64,000 bases of DNA, from positions 19,686 to 83,685 of the forward strand of contig WGBC01000026.1 of the NCBI GenBank assembly GCA_015494535.1. Reading direction: 5' to 3'. Position 1 is the stretch's first letter. The number at the start of each line of letters is the position of its first letter. The notes beneath the pieces were generated by a model. The model searched no databases, had not been told where the DNA came from, and worked only from the letters and a program-made list of their open reading frames with translations. Shown here piece by piece: positions 34,679-43,406 of this stretch. A program made the translations under genes and the position numbers. The DNA is from Nitratiruptor sp. Its GTDB lineage: Bacteria; Campylobacterota; Campylobacteria; Campylobacterales; Nitratiruptoraceae.

Positions 34679-35866
34679 ATGAATAGTTACAGGCTGCTTT
34701 TTGAATCCGAATACGAAGACGTGATAGAAAAACTAAAAAGCGAGAGGGATCGAAACATCACCGGCTACTACGATCTGCCTTTTGATTCCATCAAGCTTCC
34801 AAAAAAAGATTTTCAAGAAATCGTACTTATTGGCATAGGGGGCTCATCTCTTGGAACAAGAGCAATTGATAGCTTCTTGCGCTTAAAACGCAAAGCCAAA
34901 AAGATCCACTACCTGGACAATCCCGATCCCGTCGCATTCAAAAATAAATTAAGCAGAATAGATCCCACAAATTCCCTTTTCATTCTCATCTCGAAATCCG
35001 GTACCACATTAGAGACCATTACGCAGTTTAAAGCCCTCTTACATTACTTCAATCTTGATTTATCCCAAGATGCCAAGAGATTCATCTTCATTACAGACAG
35101 AGACTCCGCCCTTGACAAACTAGCCAAAAAGTACCAAATCGAATACTTTTCTATTCCCAAAAACGTTGGCGGCAGGTTTTCTGTTCTTAGCAATGTAGGT
35201 ATGATTCCCTTGGGGCTTGCGGGCTATGAAATAGAAAAGATCCTCTATGGAGCCAAGTTTTTCATGCAGCGCTTCTTCGCTAAAAAAGAGACAACTATTC
35301 TCAAAAAGGCCTCGTTTCTAGCCAAAAATTGGCAACAGTATCCAATGAACGTGCTCTTTTCCTATGCTAATGAGCTGGAAAACTTCAATAAGTGGTATAT
35401 GCAGCTATGGGGTGAGTCTTTGGGCAAAATCGATGCGCACGGCCAATCGGTAGGGCTTACGCCAATTACGCTGATAGGTCCCAGAGATCAGCACTCCTTC
35501 TTGCAGCTTCTAGCCCAAGGGCCAATCGATAAGAGCGTAACGTTTCTAAGGATCGCAAATTTCGAAGAGGATCTGCTCATCCCAAACTGCAGCTTGCCAT
35601 ATCTTGAGAGCACCGATTTTATCAATGGACTCACCTTCGGCCAGATGGTAAATGAGCAAGCCAAAGCCACCATGAAGAGCCTCAAAAAGCGCAATATGCC
35701 AATCGATGAGATAATCCTGCCTTGCATCAACGAAGAGAGTATCGGGGAGCTTATCGTCTATTTCGAGCTGCTCACTTCCAGCGTGGGAGCGCTCTTAGAA
35801 ATTAATACCTACGATCAGCCAGGGGTTGAAGAGGGCAAAAGGATTTTGCGCGAAACTATCGGCTAA
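34679..35866 (+). CDS. pgi: Glucose-6-phosphate isomerase (short form)
   Basis: 395 aa. Interconverts glucose 6-phosphate and fructose 6-phosphate. IGIGGSSLGTRAID, ISKSGTTLETI, GGRFSVLSNVGMIPLGLAG and the C-terminal EINTYDQPGVEEGKR are diagnostic. Shorter than the 550-aa enterobacterial enzyme but like Campylobacter. The track start lies upstream inside the divergent gene. I use the ATG at 34679 because AAAAGAGG is 4 bp upstream. Convergent with metE. Confidence 0.95.
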   Translation: MNSYRLLFESEYEDVIEKLKSERDRNITGYYDLPFDSIKLPKKDFQEIVLIGIGGSSLGTRAIDSFLRLKRKAKKIHYLDNPDPVAFKNKLSRIDPTNSLFILISKSGTTLETITQFKALLHYFNLDLSQDAKRFIFITDRDSALDKLAKKYQIEYFSIPKNVGGRFSVLSNVGMIPLGLAGYEIEKILYGAKFFMQRFFAKKETTILKKASFLAKNWQQYPMNVLFSYANELENFNKWYMQLWGESLGKIDAHGQSVGLTPITLIGPRDQHSFLQLLAQGPIDKSVTFLRIANFEEDLLIPNCSLPYLESTDFINGLTFGQMVNEQAKATMKSLKKRNMPIDEIILPCINEESIGELIVYFELLTSSVGALLEINTYDQPGVEEGKRILRETIG

Positions 35867-35885
35867 AGCCAGCAGAAGCTGGCTT
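35866..35885. terminator. Hairpin between convergent pgi and metE
   Basis: AAGCCAGC-AGAA-GCTGGCTT makes an 8-bp perfect stem with a 4-nt loop in the 17-bp gap between the two stop codons. T-rich DNA follows weakly on the minus side (GCTGGCTTTAG). It probably serves as a bidirectional terminator. Confidence 0.5.
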
Positions 35886-38139
35886 ATAGCTTGATGATGC
35901 GGCTTCGCACATCTTTAGTGGCTTCTACCATGTTTTTTAGAGATGGAATCACCTCTTCCCATTTTCGTGTTTTCAAACCACAATCCGGATTTATCCATAG
36001 CTGCTTTGCTGGCAATACCTGCAGACGGTTTTCGATCTCTTTAATAAGCTCCTCTTTGCTTGGCACGCGAGGGCTATGAATATCATACACCCCTGCTCCC
36101 ACCTCTTTTTGGTAGTCGTAGTTTTTGAAGGCTTCCAAGAGCCTATTGCCATTTCTAGCAGTTTCGATAGAGATAACTTCCGCATCCATCGCATCTATGG
36201 TTGGCATAATGTCGTTGAAGTCGCTATAACACATGTGGGTATGGATTTGGGTTTGGGGCTTTGCGGGAGCTGTGGCGATTTTGAAGCTCTCCACCGCTAC
36301 TCTTTCATATTCGGCTCTATTTTCTTGTCGCAATGGGTAACCCTCTTTGAAAGCAGCTTCGTCCACTTGAATGATCTTGATGCCAGCTTCTTGCAAGTCC
36401 GCCACTTCATCGGCGATTGCCAAAGCCATCTGTTTGTAGACCTTTTCACGCTCAAGATCATCCCTTACAAATGACCAATTGAGCATCGTTACTGGACCTG
36501 TAAGCATCCCTTTGACAATTTTGTCAGTACGACTTTGAGCATAGGTAATCCACTCTACCGTCATAGGAGCTGGCCTGCTCACGTCCCCAAAAATAATTGG
36601 AGGCTTGACGCACCTACTTCCATAGCTTTGTACCCAGCCATTTTCGCTAAATGCCACGCCTTCAAGCATTTGGCCAAAGTATTCCACCATGTCATTGCGC
36701 TCAAACTCCCCATGCACCAAAATATCCAAGCCCACATCCTCTTGGACTTTGATGCAGTAATCGATAAATTCGCGCATCTTTGCTTTATACTCTGCTTCGC
36801 TAATTACTCCATCTTTGAAATCTTTGCGAACTTTCCTTACCTCTGGCGTTTGAGGGAAACTACCTATTGTAGTGGTTGGTAAGATTGGATAGCTAAGGAG
36901 TTCATGCTGAATCCGTAAGCGCTTGGTAGCCGGCATGGAGCGCTCTTTTTGCTCTTGGGTTAAGTTTTGTAAGCGCTCTTGGACTGCTTCATTGTGGATT
37001 TGCAACGATGTTTTTCTGGTTGCATTTGCCGCTTTGTTGGCTTCATAAAGCCTACTATCTTTGCCTAACTCTTTGCCGCGATAGAGTTTATCAATAATAC
37101 GAAGCTCATCAAGCTTCTCATTGGCAAAAGCAAGCCAGCTTTTTATGTTGCTATCAAGCTTTTCTTCATAGCGCAGGGTATAAGGCACATGCAAAAGAGA
37201 GCAGCTTGTAGAGACTATTACTTGCTCTTTATCGATTGGCAAACTTCGCAGGAATTTTACTTTCTCATCGATATCGCTAATCCAGATATTTCTGCCATCC
37301 ACAATCCCTGCAATTAACTTTTTATCGCTTTTTGCAAATCTTTCAATAGCCTCAATATTGTTCTTACCATAGACTAAATCTAGTCCAATGCCGCTAATTG
37401 GCATATCAAGAAGAATTTCTACAGCCTCTAAAGCGTGTTCAAAATATGTAACCACACATAGCTCCAACCCTGCCACTGCTAACTGATCATAAACTTTAAG
37501 AGCCTCTAGCTGCTTTTGAGTTGGATCTTTGACAAGGGCTGGCTCATCAAACTGCACAACTTTGACGCCATTTTGAGCTAGCTCTTCTAAAATCTGTCGA
37601 TAGATTGGCAGGATTTTTTCTATAAGATCTAACGGATCGATACCATCAATCGTTCTAGAAAAACTCAAAAATGTCACAGGGCCGATGAGATTAACTTTTG
37701 GTTCAATCCCCAAAGCTTTAGCCTCTTTATACTCTTGCACTATTTTAGAGGTATTTGGGCTAAATGAACTCTTTTTGTGAAGTTGCGGCACGAAGTAATG
37801 GTAGTTGGTATTGAGCCACTTTGTCATAGGTAAAGCTTTATGCCTCGCATCGCCACGCGCCATAGCGAAATAGCGATCAATTCCACTGAGATCTTTGTAT
37901 TCATCAGGTTCACACCCAAGCAAAACAATCATATCAATCATTTGATCATAGTAGCTAAAATCATTACAGCTAATATATTCGATCCCAGCCTCTTTTTGGT
38001 ACTGCCAGTGGCGAGCTCTTAGCTCTTTAGCCACACTCTCTAGCTCTTCAAATCCAATTTCACCTCTCCAATACTTTTCCAAAGCAAATTTAAGCTCTCT
38101 TTTTTCACCAATTCGAGGATATCCTATAACGTAAGGCAT
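35884..38139 (-). CDS. metE: Cobalamin-independent methionine synthase
   Basis: 751 aa. Transfers the methyl group of methyltetrahydrofolate polyglutamate to homocysteine. An N-terminal duplicated barrel is followed by a linker with LPTTTIGSFPQTPEVRK and a C-terminal catalytic barrel. Zinc ligands lie in HTHMCYSDFNDI and NPDCGLKTRKWEE, and the proton-donor region is IDIHSPRVP-like (YDIHSPRVPS). AAGGAG precedes the ATG. A 354-bp leader without a convincing gene separates it from ruvX. Confidence 0.97.
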   Translation of the reverse strand: MPYVIGYPRIGEKRELKFALEKYWRGEIGFEELESVAKELRARHWQYQKEAGIEYISCNDFSYYDQMIDMIVLLGCEPDEYKDLSGIDRYFAMARGDARHKALPMTKWLNTNYHYFVPQLHKKSSFSPNTSKIVQEYKEAKALGIEPKVNLIGPVTFLSFSRTIDGIDPLDLIEKILPIYRQILEELAQNGVKVVQFDEPALVKDPTQKQLEALKVYDQLAVAGLELCVVTYFEHALEAVEILLDMPISGIGLDLVYGKNNIEAIERFAKSDKKLIAGIVDGRNIWISDIDEKVKFLRSLPIDKEQVIVSTSCSLLHVPYTLRYEEKLDSNIKSWLAFANEKLDELRIIDKLYRGKELGKDSRLYEANKAANATRKTSLQIHNEAVQERLQNLTQEQKERSMPATKRLRIQHELLSYPILPTTTIGSFPQTPEVRKVRKDFKDGVISEAEYKAKMREFIDYCIKVQEDVGLDILVHGEFERNDMVEYFGQMLEGVAFSENGWVQSYGSRCVKPPIIFGDVSRPAPMTVEWITYAQSRTDKIVKGMLTGPVTMLNWSFVRDDLEREKVYKQMALAIADEVADLQEAGIKIIQVDEAAFKEGYPLRQENRAEYERVAVESFKIATAPAKPQTQIHTHMCYSDFNDIMPTIDAMDAEVISIETARNGNRLLEAFKNYDYQKEVGAGVYDIHSPRVPSKEELIKEIENRLQVLPAKQLWINPDCGLKTRKWEEVIPSLKNMVEATKDVRSRIIKL

Positions 38140-38493
38140 TGTATCTCCTTGTAAAAATTTTTAATATTTAAAAGCGATCAATAGAAGATGCAAAATGGAG
38201 GAGCAATACCAGTTTTTGTATAGCGACACTTACAAACAGGGGGTTTTTTGATGCGTGAAAGTCGCAGGACTTTATGAGCTAAACAAGCAAAAAACATATT
38301 GCAATAGCAAGGTTTAACCTGAAAAAGAGTTGAGGTCTTGTTTTCTAAAAGCTCATCGGGTGGATCGTCGCTGCTTTCATATTGTATAATATTATATCGA
38401 TAAAAGCGTACAGAGGTGATAATTTTTTGCAAAATTACGCCTGCATTTGTAGCAGTCATCGCACGAAGGCTAAAGTAGTTTTTCTTAAAGCCT
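38140..38493 (-). other. metE leader region, possibly structured
   Basis: No supported gene. A minus-strand TATAAT stands at 38391-38396, which would give a leader of about 245 nt. Inside are hairpins AAAGTC-CTGC-GACTTT (38258-38273), CAAG...CTTG enclosing ACCT...AGGT (about 38308-38340), and a C5 run. The track's 119-aa ORF (38178-38537) starts inside ruvX, is Cys-rich and resembles no family, so I do not call it. The length and structure suggest post-transcriptional control of metE. I recognise no known riboswitch class. Confidence 0.4.
38391..38396 (-). promoter_or_regulatory. Candidate metE promoter -10 (TATAAT)
   Basis: TATAAT on the minus strand inside the palindromic TATAATATTATA, about 250 bp upstream of metE. 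No -35 match at standard spacing. It could alternatively be an internal element of a longer transcript from ruvX. Confidence 0.4.
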
Positions 38494-38886
38494 TTAGCCA
38501 CCAAGAAGCCACCTCTCCAAAATCTTTTGTGCAGCAATGGAGTCTAGGCGACCATCCTTTTTATGTTTCATAACGCCTTTGGTAGCCTCTTTGGCTTCAT
38601 GGCTCGTAAAACCTTCATCCACATAGAAAACCTCTCCATCAAAGTCCAATAGACTCACAAAATGGCGTATTCTTCTACTCATCTCCTCTTTGCTGCTGCC
38701 ATCTGGGATGCCTACAATGAGCTTTTCTATCTGCCATTGGTGCAAAAACTCGCTCACCTCTCGCGCTGCTTGCTCGCGATTTTTCCTAAAAATTGGAGTT
38801 TGCGGCAATGCTATCTTGCCATCCAAGCTTATGGCCACGCCTATGCGCTTTAGCCCCACGTCCAAAGCCGCCACCCTACTTGCCAA
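38494..38886 (-). CDS. ruvX: YqgF/RuvX family pre-16S rRNA nuclease / Holliday junction resolvase homologue
   Basis: About 130 aa RNase H-like protein. Catalytic motifs are [37 protein letters not shown] and a terminal [15 protein letters not shown]. The family matures 16S rRNA 5' ends. The track start 22 codons upstream lies deep in mnmE. I choose the TTG at 38886 because GGGGAG is 7 bp upstream and the product [11 protein letters not shown] fits homologues. The GTG at 38874 is the alternative. Overlaps the mnmE end by 11 bp. Confidence 0.88.
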   Translation of the reverse strand: MASRVAALDVGLKRIGVAISLDGKIALPQTPIFRKNREQAAREVSEFLHQWQIEKLIVGIPDGSSKEEMSRRIRHFVSLLDFDGEVFYVDEGFTSHEAKEATKGVMKHKKDGRLDSIAAQKILERWLLGG

Positions 38887-40219
38887 GGCAAAACTCCCCA
38901 AACATCTTATCAAGCAGCTCGCTGCTTTCCATCGGCCTAGTAATCGATCCAATATAACGCAAAGCTTCGTTTATATGAAAAGCAAAGATCTCCAACTCTC
39001 CCATCTGCAGCGGAGAGAATGCGGCTTCTATCTCTTGCAGAGTATTTTGTACCGCATCAATTTGCCTTTTGGAGATAAGCAAAATCTCCTCTGTATTAGC
39101 GTAATTAGCAAGTATCTCTTGTAGTCTCTCAATCAAAGCTGAAATGTCTTCTTTGACGCTTAACCTCAAAGCAGGCCACCCTTCTAGCTGCGCCACTGCG
39201 CCTCTATCTACTTTATTGAGCACGACGATGATATCCTTTTTCTCTCTGTACTCCTCTATCAGCTTCAAAATCTTCTCATCCTCATCATCCAAAGGCTTGC
39301 TCGCATCGAACATCGCGATGACTATATCGCTCTCCTCGATTGCCGCAATGCTGCGTTCAATTCCTATCTTTTCTATCTCATCCTTGGCCTCGCGTATGCC
39401 TGCGGTATCTACAAAGCGTACAAGATGTGAGCCAATTCTAACACTCTCTTCGATGGTGTCTCTAGTGGTTCCTGCAATATCGCTCACAATGGCCCTCTCG
39501 TATGAGAGGAGTGCATTGAGGAGGCTGCTTTTACCTGTATTTGGCTTGCCGACAATCGCCACTTTGAAGCCATCAATCAATCCTTCTCTTCGCTTACTGG
39601 AAGCTACGGTATTAGCGAGCAATTTTTGAATCTCATGCAGCTGCTCAACCATCTGCTCTTGCAAATCCTGGGGCAGATCCTCTTCTGCATAGTCGATGTT
39701 CACTTCCACATAGGCTAAAATACGAATGAGCTTCTGGCGGATATCTTCGACAAACTCTTTGAGCTCACCTTTGAGCTGGCGTGCCAAAATCTTGGCTGCA
39801 TCTTCGCTCTTGGCTTCGATTATTTTGGCTATCGCTTCAGCTTCACTCAAGTCTATTTTGCCATTGATAAATGCTCGTTTGCTAAACTCCCCAGGCTCTG
39901 CCAGTCTCGCTCCTGCTTCGAACACGGCATCAAGCACCATTTTGGCTACCACCACACCACCATGACACTGAAACTCTACGATATCCTCGCCTGTGAAACT
40001 ATACGGAGCTTGAAAGTAGATAAGGATGCCTTGATCGATAAGAGTGTTATCAAGAGTATATATAGATCGAAGATGTGCTTTTCTTGGAAAGAGATCTTTT
40101 TTGGTAAGCTTTTTGGCAATGGTAAGTGCCTCTGGACCGCTCACTCTTACAATCGCGATGGAACCAACCCCCAAAGGGGTGGCTATCGCGGCGATGGTAT
40201 CAGTTTTTTCTAAACTCAT
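38876..40219 (-). CDS. mnmE: tRNA uridine-5-carboxymethylaminomethyl modification GTPase MnmE
   Basis: 447 aa. With MnmG it modifies U34 of certain tRNAs. An N-terminal folate-binding domain ([22 protein letters not shown]) is followed by helices and an inserted G domain with [16 protein letters not shown] and NKVD, and the C-terminal catalytic Cys in FCLGK. Overlaps the jag stop by 20 bp. Part of the conserved rpmH-rnpA-yidD-yidC-jag-mnmE order. Confidence 0.97.
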   Translation of the reverse strand: MSLEKTDTIAAIATPLGVGSIAIVRVSGPEALTIAKKLTKKDLFPRKAHLRSIYTLDNTLIDQGILIYFQAPYSFTGEDIVEFQCHGGVVVAKMVLDAVFEAGARLAEPGEFSKRAFINGKIDLSEAEAIAKIIEAKSEDAAKILARQLKGELKEFVEDIRQKLIRILAYVEVNIDYAEEDLPQDLQEQMVEQLHEIQKLLANTVASSKRREGLIDGFKVAIVGKPNTGKSSLLNALLSYERAIVSDIAGTTRDTIEESVRIGSHLVRFVDTAGIREAKDEIEKIGIERSIAAIEESDIVIAMFDASKPLDDEDEKILKLIEEYREKKDIIVVLNKVDRGAVAQLEGWPALRLSVKEDISALIERLQEILANYANTEEILLISKRQIDAVQNTLQEIEAAFSPLQMGELEIFAFHINEALRYIGSITRPMESSELLDKMFGEFCLGK

Positions 40220-40928
40220 TAACGATAATATACTTCTCTTGGTTTCTCTCTCTGATAGCTACATATTTATCTGGAAAAGCTTCTCTTAATTGTCTAAGTG
40301 CAATCTGAATAAGTACGCCATCAAGAGGTTTAGTTTGGCCTCTACCCTCTTTTTTGATACGCTCAATCAAAGGAGCAAGATAGGCTCTAATCATCTCCTC
40401 TTGCGTTTTGAGAAACTCAGCGATCTCCAGGCGAATTTGCAAGTTGTATTTTGGGTTGATCCAGTTAAAGAGCATGTATGAGAGAGCTTTATATCGATAC
40501 CCCTCTTTACCGATGAGTAGCGCCGCATCCTCGCCACTAAACTCTATTAAAAGCGTATCTTCATTGTATGGCTTCACCTCGACTCTATCGAGTTTGAAGC
40601 AGATTTTGTCAAAGAGGTTTTGTAGAGCAAACTCTACCTCTTGAGCAATTTGTTCTAGATCTTTTTTCTCTTTGTAGAAGTTATCAAAGATTTCATTCTC
40701 TTCTCGAGCTATTGTAGGAAGCGGTTCAGGGATCTCTGGTTTACTCTCTTCTTCTTTTTTGCAATAGACCAAGATGATTGCATTCTTTTTCCCAATGCCA
40801 AGAATCCCCTTGGATGGGTGCTGCAAAATTTTTGTCTCAAGATCGGCAATGGAACAGTTGAGTTCTTGCGAGGCCTTTTTATAGGCCTCTTCTAAAGTTG
40901 GTGCTTCGATTTTAATAGGATCTTTCAT
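40200..40928 (-). CDS. jag: Jag/KhpB family RNA-binding protein
   Basis: 242 aa. An N-terminal Jag domain (1-52, APTLEEAYKKASQELNCSIADLE...GILGIG) is followed by a low-complexity linker, a KH domain near 130-185 with the GKEG loop, and an R3H-like C-terminal domain. The Arg-x3-His pair of canonical R3H domains is not visible (LDGVLIQIAL in its place). Binds RNA and in other bacteria acts with KhpA. Its start abuts the yidC stop. Confidence 0.88.
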   Translation of the reverse strand: MKDPIKIEAPTLEEAYKKASQELNCSIADLETKILQHPSKGILGIGKKNAIILVYCKKEEESKPEIPEPLPTIAREENEIFDNFYKEKKDLEQIAQEVEFALQNLFDKICFKLDRVEVKPYNEDTLLIEFSGEDAALLIGKEGYRYKALSYMLFNWINPKYNLQIRLEIAEFLKTQEEMIRAYLAPLIERIKKEGRGQTKPLDGVLIQIALRQLREAFPDKYVAIRERNQEKYIIVNEFRKN

Positions 40929-42517
40929 TATTTATCCTTATTTACTGACTTTCGCGCCTCGAAAATTTTGTTGACAATGAGTTGCTGGATGATAGAGAGA
41001 ATATTGTTCACGAACCAATAGAGCGTCAAACCTGCCGGGAATGTGAGGAAGAAAAATGTAAAAACAATCGGCAAATAGGTAAAGATCTTCTTTTGCATCG
41101 GATCGGTTATGGTAGTCGGGGTAATCTTTTGGTGGATGAACATCGTCAATCCCATCAATACCGGCAATACAAAATAGGGATCTTTTTGACTCAAATCGGT
41201 TATCCACAAAATCCAAGGCGCCCCTTTGAGTTCAATTGCATTGAGCAATACTCTATATATAGCAAAAAATATAGGGATTTGCAAAAGCATCGGCAAACAC
41301 CCACCCATTGGGTTTGCGCCATGTTTTTTGTAAAGCTGCATCATATGGGCGTTCATCTTTTGCGGATCGCCTTTGTATTTTTGCTGGATCTCTTTGATTT
41401 TTGGCGCGAGATCTTTTAGCTTTTGCATAGAGAGCATGCCTTTAAGCGTCAGAGGGAAGAGGATGATACGAATGATTATAGTCAAAATCACAATCGCCCA
41501 TCCCCAGTTGCCAACAAAGTGGTAGAGCGCCAAAAGCGCTTTGAACATAGGTTTAGCGATGAATGTAAAAAAGCCATACTCAATCACATCGGTCAGTTCT
41601 GGATTGATACTTTTCAAAAGCTCATACTCTTTTGGCCCTGCATACCCTTTTACTTGGAATTCTGGGCTTCCTTCTACAAAGAGTATAGGATTGTTTTCGC
41701 TATCTTTTGAAACAACGACATTGAGTCCACGCTGTAAATCATAAAAGAAGGTCGTATAATACCTATCAAAAGCTGCAGCTATACGCGCTTTTTGAAAAAC
41801 TTCACTCCCTAAAGCATCCCCATCTTCGATGATAGTGAGCGTACCGTCTTGCTCTTTGATGAGCGCGCCATGCACGGTGTAGCCATCAACTCTAACGCTT
41901 GGGCGATATCCAGGAGAAATAAAATACTTATGGCCATTTTGCAGCTTCACATGCACTTCATAGGCGCCAGTAGGATAGACAGTGATCTCTTTAGTTACCG
42001 TCTCATTGGAGAGTTTTTGCGTCAATGTTATCGTTTGCTTGCTTGATAGTTCTATCTCTTTTGCGCCACTGTAGCTATATGGCACCTTAAAGGACTCCTC
42101 GTTCAATGCTACGTCGCTGAATCGAAGTTCCAGTGGTTTTGGAAGTTTTGACTCATCAAAAAGCGCTATCTGTTTACCCTCTTCGTTTTTATACTTTTTC
42201 TCTTCCAAAATAATCTGCTTGATTCTTCCCAATTTGTCGATATAAAGTTCGAATCTTTTGGATTTGATTTTCACCAATACATCGTTATTTGCGCTGTTCT
42301 GTACGCTAGCTGGCGTCTGGGTCGATGGAGCTTTAGTGCTTTGTGTAGCTTGCTGTGGTTGGGGAGCTTGTAGTTGTTGGGAAGTTTTGACAGAGCTGTT
42401 TTGCTCGGCAACTGGCGGGGTTTTTGGCATAAAAAAATAGTCATATACCATCAAAACTATGAGAGAAATAATTGTAGCTAGAAGAACTCGCTGGTTTGTA
42501 TTCATCTTCTCAAACAT
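40928..42517 (-). CDS. yidC: Membrane protein insertase YidC
   Basis: 529 aa. N-terminal membrane anchor (8-26), a Pro/Gln/Thr-rich linker, a periplasmic beta-supersandwich domain (about 80-310), then the conserved insertase core: GNWGWAIVILTIIIRIILFPLTLKGMLSMQKLKDLAPKIKEIQQKYKGD with the hydrophilic-groove Arg, GGCLPMLLQIPIFFAIYRVLLNAIELKGAPWILWITDLS, and a last helix pair. AAAGG precedes the ATG. Inserts proteins alone or with SecYEG. Confidence 0.97.
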   Translation of the reverse strand: MFEKMNTNQRVLLATIISLIVLMVYDYFFMPKTPPVAEQNSSVKTSQQLQAPQPQQATQSTKAPSTQTPASVQNSANNDVLVKIKSKRFELYIDKLGRIKQIILEEKKYKNEEGKQIALFDESKLPKPLELRFSDVALNEESFKVPYSYSGAKEIELSSKQTITLTQKLSNETVTKEITVYPTGAYEVHVKLQNGHKYFISPGYRPSVRVDGYTVHGALIKEQDGTLTIIEDGDALGSEVFQKARIAAAFDRYYTTFFYDLQRGLNVVVSKDSENNPILFVEGSPEFQVKGYAGPKEYELLKSINPELTDVIEYGFFTFIAKPMFKALLALYHFVGNWGWAIVILTIIIRIILFPLTLKGMLSMQKLKDLAPKIKEIQQKYKGDPQKMNAHMMQLYKKHGANPMGGCLPMLLQIPIFFAIYRVLLNAIELKGAPWILWITDLSQKDPYFVLPVLMGLTMFIHQKITPTTITDPMQKKIFTYLPIVFTFFFLTFPAGLTLYWFVNNILSIIQQLIVNKIFEARKSVNKDK

Positions 42518-42520
42518 TGA

Positions 42521-42838
42521 TTAGCCTTTAAAACTTTTTATAAGATAGAAACTGTTTTTATCTTTTGGCACAAGCCAGTAGTGGACATCGATCCTCTTAA
42601 AGGATACGTTATGGATACGCTTTCTTATCACGGGATAGTCGATCCCTCCAGCAAAAAGCTGATTGCATCGAAGCACCCTTGCAATCGAAAAAATAAAAGC
42701 CATGAAAAGATTGTCTTTTTCAAAGCGCCATTTGGCGTATTCAGAACAGGTTGGATAGTACCTGCAACTGCCATACGATAATAGAGTGAAGACCTTTTGA
42801 TAAAGCTGCAAAAGGCCTAATATCGCTTTTCTTACCAT
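42521..42838 (-). CDS. yidD: Membrane protein insertion efficiency factor YidD
   Basis: 105 aa. Signature SCRYYPTCSEYAKWRFEKDNLFMAFIFSIARVLRCNQLFAGGID with the conserved cysteines. The N-terminal amphipathic helix binds the inner membrane. Overlaps the rnpA end by 7 bp and ends 3 bp before yidC, so expression is likely coupled. Confidence 0.94.
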   Translation of the reverse strand: MVRKAILGLLQLYQKVFTLLSYGSCRYYPTCSEYAKWRFEKDNLFMAFIFSIARVLRCNQLFAGGIDYPVIRKRIHNVSFKRIDVHYWLVPKDKNSFYLIKSFKG

Positions 42839-43158
42839 AATTTTGAAACTACCGTTTTAAACCGCTTTTGCAGTATTGCATATGGCGCTTCCAAAATCTT
42901 TGGCTTAGCGACGAAAACGTACCATCCAGCCTGTAATCTCTCTATTACAGGAATAACCAAAGATCTCAAAATTCTCTTTGCCCTATTTCTTTTGACAGCT
43001 TTGCCAACTTTTTTGCTGGCTACGAAGCCAAATCTTTTGTCACTCGATTTGAGATAAAAAAGCACAAAAAACGGCGTATGAATGCTTTTGCCGTTTTTGT
43101 AGACTCTATCAAACTCTTTTTTGGTTTTAAGAGTTTGAAAACCTTTTATACTGCCAAT
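42832..43158 (-). CDS. rnpA: RNase P protein component, probable non-AUG start
   Basis: The ORF track gives only 77 aa from an internal GTG, but the same frame upstream reads [31 protein letters not shown], a normal RnpA N-terminus (F-x-R-V-Y-x-x-G-K). No ATG, GTG or TTG occurs in frame between the upstream stop and this region. The candidates are ATT at 43158, nine bases after AAAAGG, and ATA at 43149, which overlaps the rpmH stop as ATAA. From ATT the protein is 108 aa, a usual length. The RNA-binding RNR motif [10 protein letters not shown] is present. It partners with rnpB at 25 kb. Confidence 0.85.
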   Translation of the reverse strand: MGSIKGFQTLKTKKEFDRVYKNGKSIHTPFFVLFYLKSSDKRFGFVASKKVGKAVKRNRAKRILRSLVIPVIERLQAGWYVFVAKPKILEAPYAILQKRFKTVVSKLW

Positions 43159-43280
43159 CTTTTTCTGCCTTTTGCACGTCTTGCGTTGATCACTTTTCTT
43201 CCGTTTTTGCTCTTCATTCTTGCACGAAAGCCGTGTGTTCTTTTTCTACGGGTATTGTGTGGTTGATAAGTTCTTTTCAT
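43146..43280 (-). CDS. rpmH: 50S ribosomal protein L34
   Basis: 44 aa, too short for the ORF track. Translation [44 protein letters not shown] is a classic L34. Stop TAA at 43146-43148. The spacing to rnpA is zero or overlapping depending on which rnpA start is used. Heads the rpmH-rnpA-yidD-yidC-jag-mnmE-ruvX operon, with a TAAACT-type -10 possible in the 111-bp gap after clpB. Confidence 0.97.
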   Translation of the reverse strand: MKRTYQPHNTRRKRTHGFRARMKSKNGRKVINARRAKGRKRLAV

Positions 43281-43380
43281 CTTTAGCTATCCTTTTATTA
43301 AAATTTTGGAGCCTTAGTTTACTAAAATGAAGCTTAAAAGGTGATTAGTTTATGGGGATTGATAAGGAGTATAGGGGGAT

Positions 43381-43406
43381 GGCCAAAGAGATTAGACTCT
43401 TTGACC
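43381..43406. other. 10-bp hairpin spanning the clpB stop codon
   Basis: On the minus strand GGTCAAAGAG-TCTAAT-CTCTTTGGCC forms a 10-bp stem (one G-U pair) whose loop contains the clpB TAA. No T-run follows (ATCCCCCTATACTCC), so it is more likely an mRNA end-stabilising or processing element than an intrinsic terminator. Confidence 0.45.

Noticed and set aside
38345-38380. 11-codon ORF MKAATIHPMSF near the presumed metE transcript start
   Set aside because: It has only two Met codons, no ribosome binding site and lies about 4 nt from the predicted start; not enough for a leader-peptide attenuator call.
38178-38537. 119-aa minus-strand ORF between ruvX and metE
   Set aside because: It starts inside ruvX in another frame, has no ribosome binding site, an odd Cys-rich composition and no family resemblance; treated as part of the metE leader.
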